Source: Shimia biformata
GTDB taxonomy: Bacteria > Pseudomonadota > Alphaproteobacteria > Rhodobacterales > Rhodobacteraceae
Direction of reading: 5' to 3'
NCBI RefSeq assembly: GCF_016888515.1
Contig: NZ_JAFEJK010000001.1
Location: 2,141,475-2,205,474 of the forward strand
DNA: 64,000 nt
Below the pieces are notes generated by a model. It saw nothing but the letters and a program-made list of their open reading frames with translations, was not told the DNA's origin and ran no database searches. The position numbers and the translations under genes are program-made. This document shows positions 36,695 through 46,524 of this stretch, piece by piece (the first letter of the stretch is position 1; each line of letters opens with the position of its first letter).

Positions 36695-38043
36695 CCGACG
36701 CAACCTCGTCCGGCGGGGCAACCCCGCGCCATTCCAGCTCGCTTCTGACGCAGGACGCGCGCACGCTGAAACGCAACGCCGCAGAATCCCGGTTCCGCGC
36801 CTATGGGCTGAGTGCCGTGGTGATCGCGATGCTGGCGCTGGTCTTCCTGTTGGGGTCGATCCTGCACAACGGTTCGTCCGCGTTCCGGCAGACCTTCATC
36901 ACGCTGGATGTCTATCTCGACCCCGCCAAGCTCGACAAGAAGGGCACCGGCAACGCGGAGGAAATCCGCAAGGTCACCACGTTTGGCTATGCGCCCCTGA
37001 TCGCGGCCTCGTTCGAAAAGCTGTTCGAGGAAGAGGGCATCGGCGTCGAGGGCATCTCGGCCAAGAAAGCCGGCGACCTGATTTCCAAGGAAGGCGCCGC
37101 CGACCTGCGCCGTTTCGTGCATGAGGATACGACCCGCGTGGGCGAGACGGTTTCGTTCAGCTTCCTCGCCTCGGGCCGTATCGACGGGTTTTTCAAGGGC
37201 CGGGTGACGATGGAATCGGCCGAGCGGGACAGCAACGTGTCGCCCGCGCAACTGATGCTGGCCGAACAGCTGAAAGAAGCCGGGCACCTTAAAACCTCGT
37301 GGAACTGGGGCTTCCTGACCATGGCGGATGCCTCGGAAAACAGGCCAGAGGCCGCCGGGCTTGGCGTCGCGATCCTGGGCTCGTTCTACATGATGATCGT
37401 GGTTCTGGTGCTGTCGCTGCCCATTGGCGTTGCCGCCTCGATCTATCTGGAAGAGTTTGCGCCGAAGAACTGGATCACCGACATCATCGAGGTCAACATC
37501 TCGAACCTGGCTGCCGTGCCGTCGATTGTCTTTGGTATCCTCGGCCTTGCGATCTTCATCAACTTTGCCGGGTTGCCGCAATCGGCGCCCATCGTTGGTG
37601 GTCTGGTGCTGACGCTGATGACGCTGCCGACGATCATCATCGCGACGCGCGCCTCGCTCAAGGCGGTGCCGCCGTCGATCCGCGACGCTGCGCTTGGGGT
37701 AGGGGCCTCGAAGATGCAGGCGGTGTTCCATCACGTTCTGCCGCTGGCCGCGCCGGGCATCCTGACCGGCACCATCATCGGGCTGGCGCAGGCGCTGGGG
37801 GAAACTGCACCGCTGCTGCTGATCGGCATGGTCGCCTTCGTGCGCGAGTTTCCGGCCGCCCCGCCCGAGGGCTTCTTTGACCCGGCATCGGCGCTGCCCG
37901 TGCAGGTCTATAACTGGACACAACGCGCGGACCCGGCTTTTGTGGAACGGGCATCGGGGGCGATCATCGTTCTTCTGGTCTTCTTGCTGATCATGAACGC
38001 CATCGCCATCGTGCTGCGCCGCCGGTTTGAACGCCGCTGGTAA
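36691..38043 (+). CDS. pstA: PstA, phosphate ABC permease
   Basis: 450 residues, with the PstA core at the C-terminus ([55 protein letters not shown]). Like PstC it carries a long N-terminal extension (about residues 60-200) between the first and second membrane spans, which would be periplasmic; the enteric form is about 296 residues. Start overlaps the pstC stop (ATGA). Confidence 0.95.
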   Translation: MTDATSSGGATPRHSSSLLTQDARTLKRNAAESRFRAYGLSAVVIAMLALVFLLGSILHNGSSAFRQTFITLDVYLDPAKLDKKGTGNAEEIRKVTTFGYAPLIAASFEKLFEEEGIGVEGISAKKAGDLISKEGAADLRRFVHEDTTRVGETVSFSFLASGRIDGFFKGRVTMESAERDSNVSPAQLMLAEQLKEAGHLKTSWNWGFLTMADASENRPEAAGLGVAILGSFYMMIVVLVLSLPIGVAASIYLEEFAPKNWITDIIEVNISNLAAVPSIVFGILGLAIFINFAGLPQSAPIVGGLVLTLMTLPTIIIATRASLKAVPPSIRDAALGVGASKMQAVFHHVLPLAAPGILTGTIIGLAQALGETAPLLLIGMVAFVREFPAAPPEGFFDPASALPVQVYNWTQRADPAFVERASGAIIVLLVFLLIMNAIAIVLRRRFERRW

Positions 38044-38060
38044 GAATGGGAACACATCCA

Positions 38061-38858
38061 ATGTATGACGCGCCGAATTTGGGGGCCAAAGTGGAACAGA
38101 AAACCAACAAGATCGAAGCCAATGGCGTTCAGGTCTATTACGGCGATACGCATGCCATCAAGGATGTCAGCGTTGCCATCGAAAGCAACACCGTGACCGC
38201 GTTCATCGGTCCGTCTGGCTGCGGGAAGTCGACCTTCCTGCGCTGCCTGAACCGGATGAACGACACGATCGACATCTGCCGCATCGAGGGCGACATCCGG
38301 CTGGATGGCGAAGACATCTATGACAAGCGCGTCGATCCCGTGCAGCTGCGCGCCAAGGTCGGCATGGTGTTCCAGAAACCCAACCCGTTCCCCAAGTCGA
38401 TCTATGACAATATCGCCTATGGCCCGCGCATTCACGGCCTGGCCAAGTCCAAGGCCGACCTGGATGAGATCGTCGAGAAATCCCTGCGCCGCGGCGCGAT
38501 CTGGAACGAGGTCAAGGACCGCCTGCACGAACCCGGCACCGGGCTGTCGGGCGGCCAGCAGCAGCGCCTGTGCATCGCCCGCGCCATCGCGACCGAGCCC
38601 GAGGTGCTTCTGATGGACGAACCCTGTTCGGCGCTTGACCCCATTGCCACCGCGCAGGTCGAGGAACTGATCGACGAATTGCGCGCGCAATACTCGGTGG
38701 TGATCGTGACCCACTCGATGCAACAGGCCGCACGGGTCAGCCAGAAAACCGCGTTCTTCCACCTTGGTCACCTGGTCGAATACGACAATACCTCGACCAT
38801 TTTCACCAATCCGCGCGATGAGCGGACGGAAAGCTATATCACCGGTCGGATCGGCTAG
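38061..38858 (+). CDS. pstB: PstB, phosphate ABC ATPase
   Basis: 265 residues from ATG 38061 (an ATG at 38046 is possible but has no ribosome-binding site of its own). It has the PstB signatures: Walker [18 protein letters not shown], the Q-loop region [31 protein letters not shown] and Walker [14 protein letters not shown]. It energises phosphate uptake and takes part in PhoU/PhoR signalling. The next gene, phoU, starts 12 bases after its stop. Confidence 0.97.
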   Translation: MYDAPNLGAKVEQKTNKIEANGVQVYYGDTHAIKDVSVAIESNTVTAFIGPSGCGKSTFLRCLNRMNDTIDICRIEGDIRLDGEDIYDKRVDPVQLRAKVGMVFQKPNPFPKSIYDNIAYGPRIHGLAKSKADLDEIVEKSLRRGAIWNEVKDRLHEPGTGLSGGQQQRLCIARAIATEPEVLLMDEPCSALDPIATAQVEELIDELRAQYSVVIVTHSMQQAARVSQKTAFFHLGHLVEYDNTSTIFTNPRDERTESYITGRIG

Positions 38859-38869
38859 GAGCAGTAAAC

Positions 38870-39598
38870 ATGAACGATACCCATATCGCATCGGCCTTTG
38901 ACCGCGATCTCGAAGAGGTCCAGGGCCTTATCATGAAAATGGGCGGGCTGGTCGAAGCCGCCATCCTTGACGCCTCGAAATCGCTCGACAACCGCGACGA
39001 GGAACTGGCCGAACAGGTCCGGGCCGCGGATGCCGCGATTGACGAGCTGGAAGAGCTGATCAACGAAGAGGCCGCCCGCGTGATCGCGCTGCGTGCGCCG
39101 ACCGCAATTGACCTGCGGGTGATCCTGTCGGTGATCAAGATCGCCGGCAACCTGGAACGCATCGGTGACTATGCCAAGAACATGGCCAAGCGGACCTCGG
39201 TCCTGGTGCATATGACGCCGGTTGAAGGGTCGCGCGGGGCGCTGCGGCGCATGGCGCGCGAGGTGCAATTGATGCTGAAGGATGCGCTCGACGCCTATGT
39301 CCAGCGCGATGTCGAACTGGCTCGTGATATTCTGGAACGCGACCGCGACATCGACCAGATGTACAACGCGCTGTTCCGCGAATTCCTGACCTTCATGATG
39401 GAAGACCCGCGCTATATCACCCCCTGCATGCACCTGCATTTCATCGCCAAGAACACCGAGCGGATGGGCGATCACGTGACCTCGATCGCCGAGCAGGTGA
39501 TCTACCTGGTGACCGGAGAGATGCCCGAGGAAACCCGCCCCAAGGTGGATACGACCTCGCGCGATCTGTCCATTCTGGACAGCGATAACGAGGATTAA
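38870..39598 (+). CDS. phoU: PhoU, phosphate signalling protein
   Basis: 242 residues with two related helical bundles. The metal-binding motifs of PhoU are seen as EEAARVIALRAPTAIDLRV and the second repeat ... MHLHFIAKNTERMGDHVTSIAEQ. It links PstB to PhoR and restrains PhoB when phosphate is plentiful. Ribosome-binding site AGGAG at 38857-38861 is well placed. phoB starts three bases after the stop. Confidence 0.96.
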   Translation: MNDTHIASAFDRDLEEVQGLIMKMGGLVEAAILDASKSLDNRDEELAEQVRAADAAIDELEELINEEAARVIALRAPTAIDLRVILSVIKIAGNLERIGDYAKNMAKRTSVLVHMTPVEGSRGALRRMAREVQLMLKDALDAYVQRDVELARDILERDRDIDQMYNALFREFLTFMMEDPRYITPCMHLHFIAKNTERMGDHVTSIAEQVIYLVTGEMPEETRPKVDTTSRDLSILDSDNED

Positions 39599-39600
39599 TC

Positions 39601-40290
39601 ATGGCGACGCCGCACCCAACCGTACTGGTCGTCGAGGATGAACCGGCACAGCGCGAAGTCCTGACCTATAACCTTCAGGCCGAGGGCTTTGACGTTGTGG
39701 CCGCCGAAGACGGCGAAGAGGCGCTTTTACTTGTGGACGAGGTCACGCCGGACGTGATCGTGCTGGACTGGATGTTGCCCGGCGTTTCGGGGATCGAGAT
39801 CTGCCGACGCTTGAAGACCAAGCCGCAAACCACTGGAATTCCAGTGATAATGCTATCTGCCCGGTCCGAGGAAGTGGACCGGGTTCGGGGGCTGGAAACC
39901 GGCGCGGACGACTATGTGGTGAAACCCTATTCGGTGCTGGAACTGATGGCGCGGGTGCGCGGCCAATTGCGGCGGGTCCGACCTGCGTCGGTTGGTCAGC
40001 GGCTTGAGTTCGACGATATCGTGCTGGACAGCGAAACCCATCGCGTCACCCGCGACGGCAAGCCAGTGAAACTGGGTCCGACCGAGTTCCGGCTGCTCTC
40101 GACCTTCATGGAAAAACCGGGCCGTGTCTGGGGCAGGGACCAGTTGCTGGACCGTGTCTGGGGCCGCGACATCTATGTCGACAGCCGCACCGTGGATGTC
40201 CATATCGGGCGGCTGCGCAAGGCGTTGTGCGTGCATGGTGGCGAAGATCCCGTCCGAACGGTTCGCGGCGCGGGCTACTCGTTGGGCTGA
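39601..40290 (+). CDS. phoB: PhoB, phosphate response regulator
   Basis: 229 residues of OmpR/PhoB type. The receiver domain has VLVVEDEPAQRE, phosphoacceptor Asp56 in VIVLDWMLPG, and lysine in DDYVVKPYS. The winged-helix C-terminus contains KLGPTEFRLLSTFMEKPGRV and SRTVDVHIGRLRKAL. It would bind the PHO boxes upstream of pstS. It closes the phoR-pstSCAB-phoU-phoB cluster. Confidence 0.96.
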   Translation: MATPHPTVLVVEDEPAQREVLTYNLQAEGFDVVAAEDGEEALLLVDEVTPDVIVLDWMLPGVSGIEICRRLKTKPQTTGIPVIMLSARSEEVDRVRGLETGADDYVVKPYSVLELMARVRGQLRRVRPASVGQRLEFDDIVLDSETHRVTRDGKPVKLGPTEFRLLSTFMEKPGRVWGRDQLLDRVWGRDIYVDSRTVDVHIGRLRKALCVHGGEDPVRTVRGAGYSLG

Positions 40291-40358
40291 TCGGTTTTTC
40301 GTCTTTCCCAGCCCGTTTTGGCGCGGCATAGTGCCAAAAAACCAAACGGGGTCGGGAC

Positions 40359-41633
40359 GTGGCGCGTGAATCAAACGCATGGGAGCAGTCGTCGAAAGAA
40401 TCTATTTCTTTTAACGTGTTAGATTGCGATCTTAACGTCGATCTCGCCATCGTCGGCGGCGGTTTCACCGGAACGTCCGCCGCGCTGGAAGCGGCCCGCG
40501 CCGGGGCGTCAGTGGCGCTGTTGGAAGCGCATGCAATCGGTCATGGCGGGTCCGGGCGGAACGTCGGTCTGGTCAATGCGGGGCTGTGGCTGCCGCCGGA
40601 TCAGGTCGAGGCTCAGATGGGCGTTGCACCGGGTCGTCGGCTGAACGACATTCTGGCCGCCGCGCCCGAGGTTGTGTTCGGCCTGATCGCGGATCACGGG
40701 ATCGCCTGTGACCCGGTCAGGAACGGAACGCTGCACCTGGCACATTCCTCCAAGGGACTGAAATCGCTGAAAAACCGCCTGGCGCAACAACAGGCGCGCC
40801 AGGCGCCCGTGACACTTCTGGACGCCCGCGAAACCGCGCGGCGGGTGGGATCGGGGGCCTTTCACGGCGCGCTGTGGGACCGTCGCGCCGGAACCATCAA
40901 TCCGCTGGCCTATAACCGCGGCCTGGCGCGGGCGGCACGTGATGCGGGCGCAGGGCTTTACGAAAACACGCCTGTCACACGGATTTCGCATCAGAACGGC
41001 GGATGGCAGCTGACGGCGGTGAACCATACCGTGCGGGCGCAGTCCCTGCTTGTGGCGACCAACGCCTACCATGAAGACATGCCGGGGTTCAGAACGCCGC
41101 GCGCGCCGAAAGTCAGCTATTTCCAGATGGCACTGCGGCCCGATACCGCGTGTGACGAGATTCTTTCCAGTATCCTGCCCGGCGGCGAAGGATGCTGGGA
41201 CACGGGCCTGATCATGACCTCGGTGCGGCGTGACAGCCAGGGGCGCATCCTGTTCGGGGCGATTGGACGACCCAACGGGGCAGGGCGACGCATTCACCTG
41301 AACTGGGCGCGGCGCGCGTTCGACAGGATTTTCCCCCAACTGGCCAGCGCCGCGCTCGACGGTTTCTGGTCCGGGGAGATCAGCATGCCGGCGGATCACA
41401 TTCCCAAAATTATCAACTTCGGTCCGCAAGCCGTTGCGGTCATGGGATATTCCGGCCGTGGTATCGCACCGGGTACGGTCTTTGGACAGCGCTGCGCGCG
41501 GATGTTGGTGAGTGGACAGCAGGATGAACTGCCAGTGGACACGGCCCAAAGCTACGCCGAAGCCGCGGTCCGCGCCAAGTCAGCGTTCTATGAATTCGGC
41601 GCGCGCCTGATTCACTTCGGCGCATATCGCTAG
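40359..41633 (+). CDS. FAD-dependent oxidoreductase, DAO/PuuB-like
   Basis: 424 residues from GTG 40359. The dinucleotide-binding motif is DLAIVGGGFTGTSAALEAA, followed by GHGGSGRNVGLV, which is typical of the gamma-glutamylputrescine oxidase (PuuB)/OrdL group. C-terminal FSGE... MPADHIPKI and VMGYSGRGIAPGTVFG fit the DAO fold. Substrate unknown; amine oxidation is the family expectation. The start is uncertain because the first 25 residues are not conserved-looking. There is no obvious operon partner. Confidence 0.88.
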   Translation: MARESNAWEQSSKESISFNVLDCDLNVDLAIVGGGFTGTSAALEAARAGASVALLEAHAIGHGGSGRNVGLVNAGLWLPPDQVEAQMGVAPGRRLNDILAAAPEVVFGLIADHGIACDPVRNGTLHLAHSSKGLKSLKNRLAQQQARQAPVTLLDARETARRVGSGAFHGALWDRRAGTINPLAYNRGLARAARDAGAGLYENTPVTRISHQNGGWQLTAVNHTVRAQSLLVATNAYHEDMPGFRTPRAPKVSYFQMALRPDTACDEILSSILPGGEGCWDTGLIMTSVRRDSQGRILFGAIGRPNGAGRRIHLNWARRAFDRIFPQLASAALDGFWSGEISMPADHIPKIINFGPQAVAVMGYSGRGIAPGTVFGQRCARMLVSGQQDELPVDTAQSYAEAAVRAKSAFYEFGARLIHFGAYR

Positions 41634-41813
41634 GGGGCATGAGGGGGCATGCGCCTTGGACGGGAAAACCGTCATCCCCAATTCGTATAATCAATATTAT
41701 GTTAATTACAGACTATAGCACATGGACCACAATTCCGGTTTTGCGACATTGCAGCGCTGGACAGATGATTAACAAAGAACATAGTAAAGATGACTACTTT
41801 GAAGGAATTTCCA

Positions 41814-42257
41814 ATGACATCGATCCTCGTCCTGAATGGGCCGAACCTTAATCTTTTGGGTACGCGTCAGCCCGAGGTCTATGGAACCGCAACGCTCGCC
41901 GATGTCGAACAGCTTGCCCGCGACACCGGTGCAGCGCATGGCGTGGACGTCGCCTGCTTCCAGTCCAACAGCGAAGGCGCGCTGATCGACGCCATTCATG
42001 CCGCGCGCGGCGTTCATGCCGGGCTTGTCATCAACGCCGGTGCCTATACCCATACATCCGTTGCGATCATGGACGCGATTGCCAGCGTGGAACTGCCCAC
42101 GATCGAAGTTCACATGAGCAACATCCACGCGCGCGAGGAATTCCGCCACAAGTCGTTCATTGCCCCTGTCGCGGTTGGCCAGATCTGCGGATTTGGCACG
42201 GACAGCTATAGATTGGCCATGTTGGCCCTGATCTCGTATTTGAAAGGTCAGACGTGA
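41814..42257 (+). CDS. aroQ: AroQ, type II 3-dehydroquinate dehydratase
   Basis: 147 residues from ATG 41814 (GAAGGAATT upstream); an in-frame start at 41790 adds eight residues. It catalyses the third shikimate step. Key features: [19 protein letters not shown] with the active-site Tyr, [12 protein letters not shown], and [17 protein letters not shown]. Small for the family only by a few residues. Its stop overlaps the GTG start of the LuxR regulator. The 180 bases upstream are AT-rich compared with the surrounding DNA. Confidence 0.96.
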   Translation: MTSILVLNGPNLNLLGTRQPEVYGTATLADVEQLARDTGAAHGVDVACFQSNSEGALIDAIHAARGVHAGLVINAGAYTHTSVAIMDAIASVELPTIEVHMSNIHAREEFRHKSFIAPVAVGQICGFGTDSYRLAMLALISYLKGQT

Positions 42258-43006
42258 ATACCGAGTATCTTCAAAAAGTTGCTGACAGTACCTCGTTGGA
42301 ATGTCTGTGGGAACGGCATTGCGAGAAAATGGCCGAGTTCGGCTTTGACCGGCTGATCTATGGCTGCTCGAATTACATGTCGCCCACCGGGTTCGGCGAC
42401 ATGGAGGACTTTATCGTCCTGTCCAATCATGACCGGGACTATCTGGACGCGTTCCTCAGCGATGGGCTTTATTACGACAGCCCGATGATGAGCTGGGTCC
42501 TGTCCAATACCGGCGCCAAAAGCTGGAGCGAAAACATGCGCCGCCTGGCGGCGAATGAACTCAGCGATGGCGAAAAGAAGGTTCTGGAATTCAACCGGCG
42601 CTTCAACGTGGTCGCCGGGTACACGATCAGTTTTCCCAGCAGTTCCCAGCGGTTCAAGGGCGCGATGGCCCTGGCGGCGAAGCCCGGCCTGTCACAGGAG
42701 GACGTCGACGCATTGTGGGCGGAACGTGGCAGTGAAATCCACCTGATCAACTCGATCGTGAACCTGAAGATCATCACCCTGCCCTATACCCGCCCCAAGC
42801 GGCAGCTGACAAAGCGCCAGCGCGAGGTGCTGGAATGGGTCGGCATGGGCAAGACGGTTCAGGACATCGCGACCCTGATCGACCGCACGCCGGCAACGGT
42901 CGAAAAACACCTGAGACTGGCGCGCGAGTCGCTCTGCGTGGACACCACCGCACAGGCCTTGATGAAAGCTGCATTTCAGCATCAGATTTTCACCAACACA
43001 CCCTGA
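42254..43006 (+). CDS. LuxR-type regulator with autoinducer-binding-like domain
   Basis: 250 residues from GTG 42254, overlapping aroQ by four bases. The N-terminal half (about 1-170) resembles the LuxR autoinducer-binding domain ([41 protein letters not shown]), and the C-terminal part has the LuxR helix-turn-helix ([33 protein letters not shown]). No luxI synthase gene is in the window, so it is a solo. The conserved Trp/Tyr/Asp ligand-pocket pattern is only partly recognisable, so its ligand is uncertain. Confidence 0.85.
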   Translation: MNTEYLQKVADSTSLECLWERHCEKMAEFGFDRLIYGCSNYMSPTGFGDMEDFIVLSNHDRDYLDAFLSDGLYYDSPMMSWVLSNTGAKSWSENMRRLAANELSDGEKKVLEFNRRFNVVAGYTISFPSSSQRFKGAMALAAKPGLSQEDVDALWAERGSEIHLINSIVNLKIITLPYTRPKRQLTKRQREVLEWVGMGKTVQDIATLIDRTPATVEKHLRLARESLCVDTTAQALMKAAFQHQIFTNTP

Positions 43007-43191
43007 TTTGACGCCATAGCGCGTCAAAACTTACGGTTTCCTGTACTTGCAACCGGCAAATATGTGATGCAATCTGTCGCTGTTCCGTGAGTGGTGGCTT
43101 TGGCCTTGGAACTTGTATTTGCCAATACCCGTGTTTTTCGGGCTCTGGTGGATACCCGGCTAATCCGGATGTCGGCTTGTGGATGTATAGT

Positions 43192-43289
43192 CAGTTTGCA
43201 AGCCGACGCTCCTTCGGACGTCCCCTCATCCCCATGTTTCGGGGGCGTGTTATGAAGGAACGGCGCTGTCTTCGGGCAGCGCCGTTTTT
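43192..43289 (+). ncRNA. Candidate small RNA C
   Basis: About 100 bases ending in a strong terminator. Possible hairpins are ACG-TCC/GGACGT (43206-43220, one bulge) and CCCC/GGGG around ATGTTTCG (43230-43245). A -10-like TATAGT lies at 43186-43191 but I find no good -35. The luxR stop is 185 bases upstream, so it may simply be the 3' end of that transcript. Confidence 0.35.
43261..43289 (+). terminator. Strong rho-independent terminator
   Basis: CGGCGCTGTC and GGCAGCGCCG pair around TTCG and are followed by TTTTT. It lies 254 bases after the luxR stop. Confidence 0.9.
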
Positions 43290-43329
43290 CATTTCCGGCA
43301 CCGGGAAAACCGAACACGACAAAAGGAAA

Positions 43330-43355
43330 CCGCCGCCCGGTGTCCCGGACGGCGG
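43330..43355 (-). terminator. Likely terminator of rpsB-tsf
   Basis: On the minus strand CCGCCGTCCGG and CCGGGCGGCGG pair with a small loop, then TTTCCTTTTG. It is just after the tsf stop. Confidence 0.55.
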
Positions 43356-43387
43356 CCAATTTGCGGATGGTCAGATGATCCCTCGGA

Positions 43388-44269
43388 TCAGCCTTTCATG
43401 GTCTTGGCGACCTCGGCTGCGAAATCTTCTTCTTTCTTTTCGATGCCTTCACCGACTTCCATGCGGATGAAGCCCAGGATCTCGGCGCCGGCGTCTTTGG
43501 CGGCCTGGCCGACGGTGATGTCGGGGTTCACCACGAACGCCTGGTTGATCAGGGTGATCTCGGCCAGGAATTTCTTCATGCGGCCTTCGATCATCTTCTC
43601 GATCACGGCTTCGGGCTTGCCGGATTCACGTGCGATGTCGATCTGGATCTGACGCTCTTTCTCGACAACAGCCGGGTCGAGGTCGGCCTCGGTCAGCGCC
43701 TGCGGACGCGGGTCGGCAGCGGCGACGTGCATCGCGATCTGCTTGCCAAGCGCCTCGTCGCCACCGTTCATGGCAACCAGAACACCGATCTTGCCCATGC
43801 CACCCGTGACGGCGTTGTGGACATAGGACACGACGTTTTCACCTTCGACCGACGCCATACGGCGCAGCGACATGTTTTCGCCGATGGTGGCGATCTTGTC
43901 GGTGATCAGGTCCTTGACCTTTTTCGAGCCGACGCTGGCTTCGGTCAGTGCTTCGACCGATTCGACGCCCAGGGCTACGGTTGCGATCTCGCCAACCATT
44001 TCCTGGAATTCGGCGTTCTTGCCGACAAAGTCGGTTTCCGAGTTCACTTCGACCGCGACACCCTTGCCGCCGTCAACCAGAACGGCCACCAGGCCTTCGG
44101 CTGCGGTCCGGCCGGATTTCTTGGCCGCTTTCGCCAGGCCCTTGGTGCGCAGCCAGTCAATGGCTTCGTCCATGTTGCCTTCGGTTTCGGTCAACGCTTT
44201 TTTCGCGTCCATCATGCCTGCGCCGGTCATCTCGCGCAGTTCTTTGACCATAGCTGCTGTGATCGCCAT
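43388..44269 (-). CDS. tsf: Elongation factor Ts
   Basis: 293 residues from ATG 44269. EF-Ts recycles EF-Tu by nucleotide exchange. The N-terminal motif [19 protein letters not shown] with the EF-Tu contact region (TDFVGKN) and the C-terminal SEIL-type [20 protein letters not shown] are seen. Follows rpsB after a 78-base gap with a GC-rich hairpin (44298-44324). Confidence 0.97.
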   Translation of the reverse strand: MAITAAMVKELREMTGAGMMDAKKALTETEGNMDEAIDWLRTKGLAKAAKKSGRTAAEGLVAVLVDGGKGVAVEVNSETDFVGKNAEFQEMVGEIATVALGVESVEALTEASVGSKKVKDLITDKIATIGENMSLRRMASVEGENVVSYVHNAVTGGMGKIGVLVAMNGGDEALGKQIAMHVAAADPRPQALTEADLDPAVVEKERQIQIDIARESGKPEAVIEKMIEGRMKKFLAEITLINQAFVVNPDITVGQAAKDAGAEILGFIRMEVGEGIEKKEEDFAAEVAKTMKG

Positions 44270-44297
44270 CTTTGGCTCTCCTCGTCTCATGGATTAT

Positions 44298-44324
44298 ACG
44301 GGGGCCGGCCTACCCTGCCCCCGT
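44298..44324 (-). other. GC hairpin between rpsB and tsf
   Basis: ACGGGGGC (44298-44305 plus strand) and GCCCCCGT (44317-44324) pair around 11 bases. No T-run follows, so it is a possible processing or attenuation structure rather than a full terminator. Confidence 0.4.
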
Positions 44325-44347
44325 GTCAGTTTCTTGAACGCGTGCGC

Positions 44348-45121
44348 TTAGGCTTCGGCGGCGGCCTCTTCGGACACGGCGTCTTCTGCCGGTGCCTCGT
44401 CCATTGCGCCCAGGTCAACGCCAGCGGCGCCCAGCTGTGCGGTCATGCCGTCCAGCGCGGCGCGGGCCGCGAGGTCGCAATAAAGCGAGATCGCGCGCGA
44501 TGCGTCGTCGTTGCCGGGGATGACATAGTCAACGCCTGCGGGCGAGCAGTTGGTGTCGACCACGGCCACAACCGGGATGCCCAGCTTGTTGGCTTCTGCG
44601 ACGGCCAGCGCCTCTTTCTTGACGTCGATGACGAACAGCAGGTCCGGCACGCCGCCCATTTCGCGGATACCGCCCAGCGATGCCTGCAGCTTGGCCTGGT
44701 CGCGTTCGATGCCCAGACGCTCTTTCTTGGTCAGGCCTTCGGCGCCCGAGGCCATTTTCTCGTCGATTTCCTTCAGGCGGTTGATCGACTGCGACACGGT
44801 TTTCCAGTTGGTCAGCGTGCCACCCAGCCAGCGGTGGTTCATGTAATACTGGGCCGATTTCTCGGCGGCTTCGGCGATCGGGCCAGCGGCCTGGCGCTTG
44901 GTGCCGACGAACAGAACGCGGCCGCCCTTGGCGACGGTGTCACGCACTGCGTTCAGAGCCGCGTCCAGCATGGGAACGGTCTGGGTCAGGTCCATGATGT
45001 GGATGCCATTGCGCGAGCCATAGATATACTCGCCCATCTTGGGGTTCCAGCGCTGGGTTTGGTGACCAAAGTGAACGCCAGCTTCGAGCAGCTGACGCAT
45101 GGTGAACTCGGGAAGAGCCAT
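44348..45121 (-). CDS. rpsB: Ribosomal protein S2
   Basis: 257 residues from ATG 45121 ([15 protein letters not shown]). Signatures include [43 protein letters not shown] and VDTNCSP. The C-terminus carries an acidic alanine-rich tail ([19 protein letters not shown]), common in alphaproteobacteria. Its leader of about 115 bases has two hairpins. It lies downstream of lpxB, not next to pyrH as in many bacteria. Confidence 0.97.
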   Translation of the reverse strand: MALPEFTMRQLLEAGVHFGHQTQRWNPKMGEYIYGSRNGIHIMDLTQTVPMLDAALNAVRDTVAKGGRVLFVGTKRQAAGPIAEAAEKSAQYYMNHRWLGGTLTNWKTVSQSINRLKEIDEKMASGAEGLTKKERLGIERDQAKLQASLGGIREMGGVPDLLFVIDVKKEALAVAEANKLGIPVVAVVDTNCSPAGVDYVIPGNDDASRAISLYCDLAARAALDGMTAQLGAAGVDLGAMDEAPAEDAVSEEAAAEA

Positions 45122-45186
45122 GTCAGTTTCCTTTTCCGGTTTCGCCTCGGCGGGGGTGTGAGAGCAGATGCTCCAACCGGCGGACT

Positions 45187-45233
45187 GTTGGGGATGTCTC
45201 CCCCAACGGGCCCAAACCCCGCCTGCGGGTTTG
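45187..45233 (-). promoter_or_regulatory. Hairpins in the rpsB leader
   Basis: Plus-strand coordinates: CAAACCC/GGGTTTG (45213-45233) and GTTGGGG/CCCCAAC (45187-45207) both form stems in the rpsB transcript leader. They might serve S2 autoregulation, which is known for rpsB leaders in enterics; here that is inferred. Confidence 0.4.
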
Positions 45234-45243
45234 AATGGCGCGC

Positions 45244-45271
45244 GTATAACGGGGAATGACGGGGGGCGCAA
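45244..45271 (-). promoter_or_regulatory. Probable rpsB promoter
   Basis: On the minus strand TTGCGC (45266-45271) and TTATAC (45244-45249) are 16 bases apart; read as TATACG the spacing is 17. The predicted transcript begins near 45236 and includes the leader hairpins. Confidence 0.6.
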
Positions 45272-45330
45272 GGGCGTAATTTGCTGACGCCGGTTGGCGT
45301 GGCAGGCGGCGGGATTTCGGGTATTTGTGA

Positions 45331-45357
45331 CCAGCAAAAAGCTGGGGGCTAGCCCCC
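45331..45357 (-). terminator. Possible terminator after lpxB
   Basis: On the minus strand GGGGG-CTAG-CCCCC overlaps the lpxB stop codon and is followed by AGCTTTTTGC. The loop is short, and the flanking CAGC/GCTG also pairs. Modest certainty. Confidence 0.4.
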
Positions 45358-46524
45358 CTGATGGCCCCCCTGCCCCAACCCGTCCAGCACCGCGCGGGCG
45401 GCGCGCAATCCGGGGGCGTCGTCGCCGCGCCCCAAGAGGGTCATGGTGGTTTCCATCGCCTCGATCTGTGTTGCGGGATTGTCGATCAGGTCCAGAAGCG
45501 CGGGCGCGATGCGGTCGGCGCGGCAATTGGCGCCGATAAACTCCGGCACGGCACGGGTTTGTGACACAAGATTGACCAGCGTCACCGTGTCGATCTTCAG
45601 CATCTGGGCGATGATCTGGCGGCTGATCCAGTTCATGTCATAGGCGATGACCATCGGCGTTGTGCTGGCGGCCAGTTCCAGGGACACGGTGCCAGAAGCG
45701 GCCAGCGCGATATCGGCGGCGCGGAAGGCGGCGCGTTTCTGACGTGCCGCCCTGTCCGGCGAGATTTCCGTCGGGTCGAGGATCAGCGGCGCCACGGCCC
45801 AGTCCTGTGTCTCGGCCCGGACCATGGCGGCGACGGGGCCGGCAGCCGGCAGGACGGGGCGAATGTCGGGGCGGGTCTGCGCCAGCCGCGCCAGCACCTC
45901 GCCAAAGATCGGCGCGAGGCGCGAGACCTCGCCGCGCCGTGACCCCGGCAGAACCAAGAGGATCGGCGCATCCTGCAACCCGTGGGTTTCGCGGAACTCC
46001 AGCACCTCGGCATCCGTGGCGACGGGTTCGGCCACCACGGGATGGCCGACGAAGTCGCAACGCAGCCCGACAGCCTCAAGATAGGGCGGTTCAAACGGCA
46101 AAAGCGCCAGCACCTGATCGACATGGGCCGCCATCTTTGCCGCCCGGCCTGCGCGCCATGCCCAGACCGAGGGCGCGACGTAATGCACGATGCGCGGGCC
46201 ACCCTTTTCGCGCACCAGCTTTGCCACCCGCAGGCAGAAATCCGGGCTGTCGATGGTGATCAGCACATCCGCCTGTGCCGCGATCACCGCGTCCGCAGTC
46301 TCGGCAATCCGGCGTTTGAGGTGGAAGTATTTCGGCGCGATCTCGGCGATCCCCATAAGGCTGAGTTCGTCCATCGGGAAAAGGCTGGTCAGGCCCTCGG
46401 CCGTCATCAACGGACCACCGACCCCGGAGAAGGCCACGTCCGGCACCAGCTGTTTCAGGCCGGACATCAGCGCCGCGCCCAGCTTGTCGCCCGAGACCTC
46501 GCCCGCGATCAGGAAGGCCCGCAT
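45349..46524 (-). CDS. lpxB: LpxB, lipid-A-disaccharide synthase
   Basis: 391 residues. LpxB joins lipid X to UDP-2,3-diacylglucosamine on the inner membrane. Motifs: [39 protein letters not shown], and [10 protein letters not shown] with the glycosyltransferase signature [12 protein letters not shown]. Start overlaps the lpxI stop by one base (TGATG). Last gene of the lipid A part of the block. Confidence 0.96.
   Translation of the reverse strand: MRAFLIAGEVSGDKLGAALMSGLKQLVPDVAFSGVGGPLMTAEGLTSLFPMDELSLMGIAEIAPKYFHLKRRIAETADAVIAAQADVLITIDSPDFCLRVAKLVREKGGPRIVHYVAPSVWAWRAGRAAKMAAHVDQVLALLPFEPPYLEAVGLRCDFVGHPVVAEPVATDAEVLEFRETHGLQDAPILLVLPGSRRGEVSRLAPIFGEVLARLAQTRPDIRPVLPAAGPVAAMVRAETQDWAVAPLILDPTEISPDRAARQKRAAFRAADIALAASGTVSLELAASTTPMVIAYDMNWISRQIIAQMLKIDTVTLVNLVSQTRAVPEFIGANCRADRIAPALLDLIDNPATQIEAMETTMTLLGRGDDAPGLRAARAVLDGLGQGGHQGG

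Larger units (their letters stand above)
43007..43387. other. 381-base region with small-RNA-like hairpins
   Basis: No convincing gene. A strong plus-strand terminator lies at 43261-43289 and a minus-strand terminator for tsf at 43330-43355. Upstream of 43261 several short hairpins occur, described as a separate candidate. Confidence 0.6.

Noticed and set aside
43024-43470. Open frames in the luxR-tsf intergenic region on both strands
   Set aside because: They overlap tsf or the terminators, have odd composition and no ribosome-binding site, and look like chance frames.
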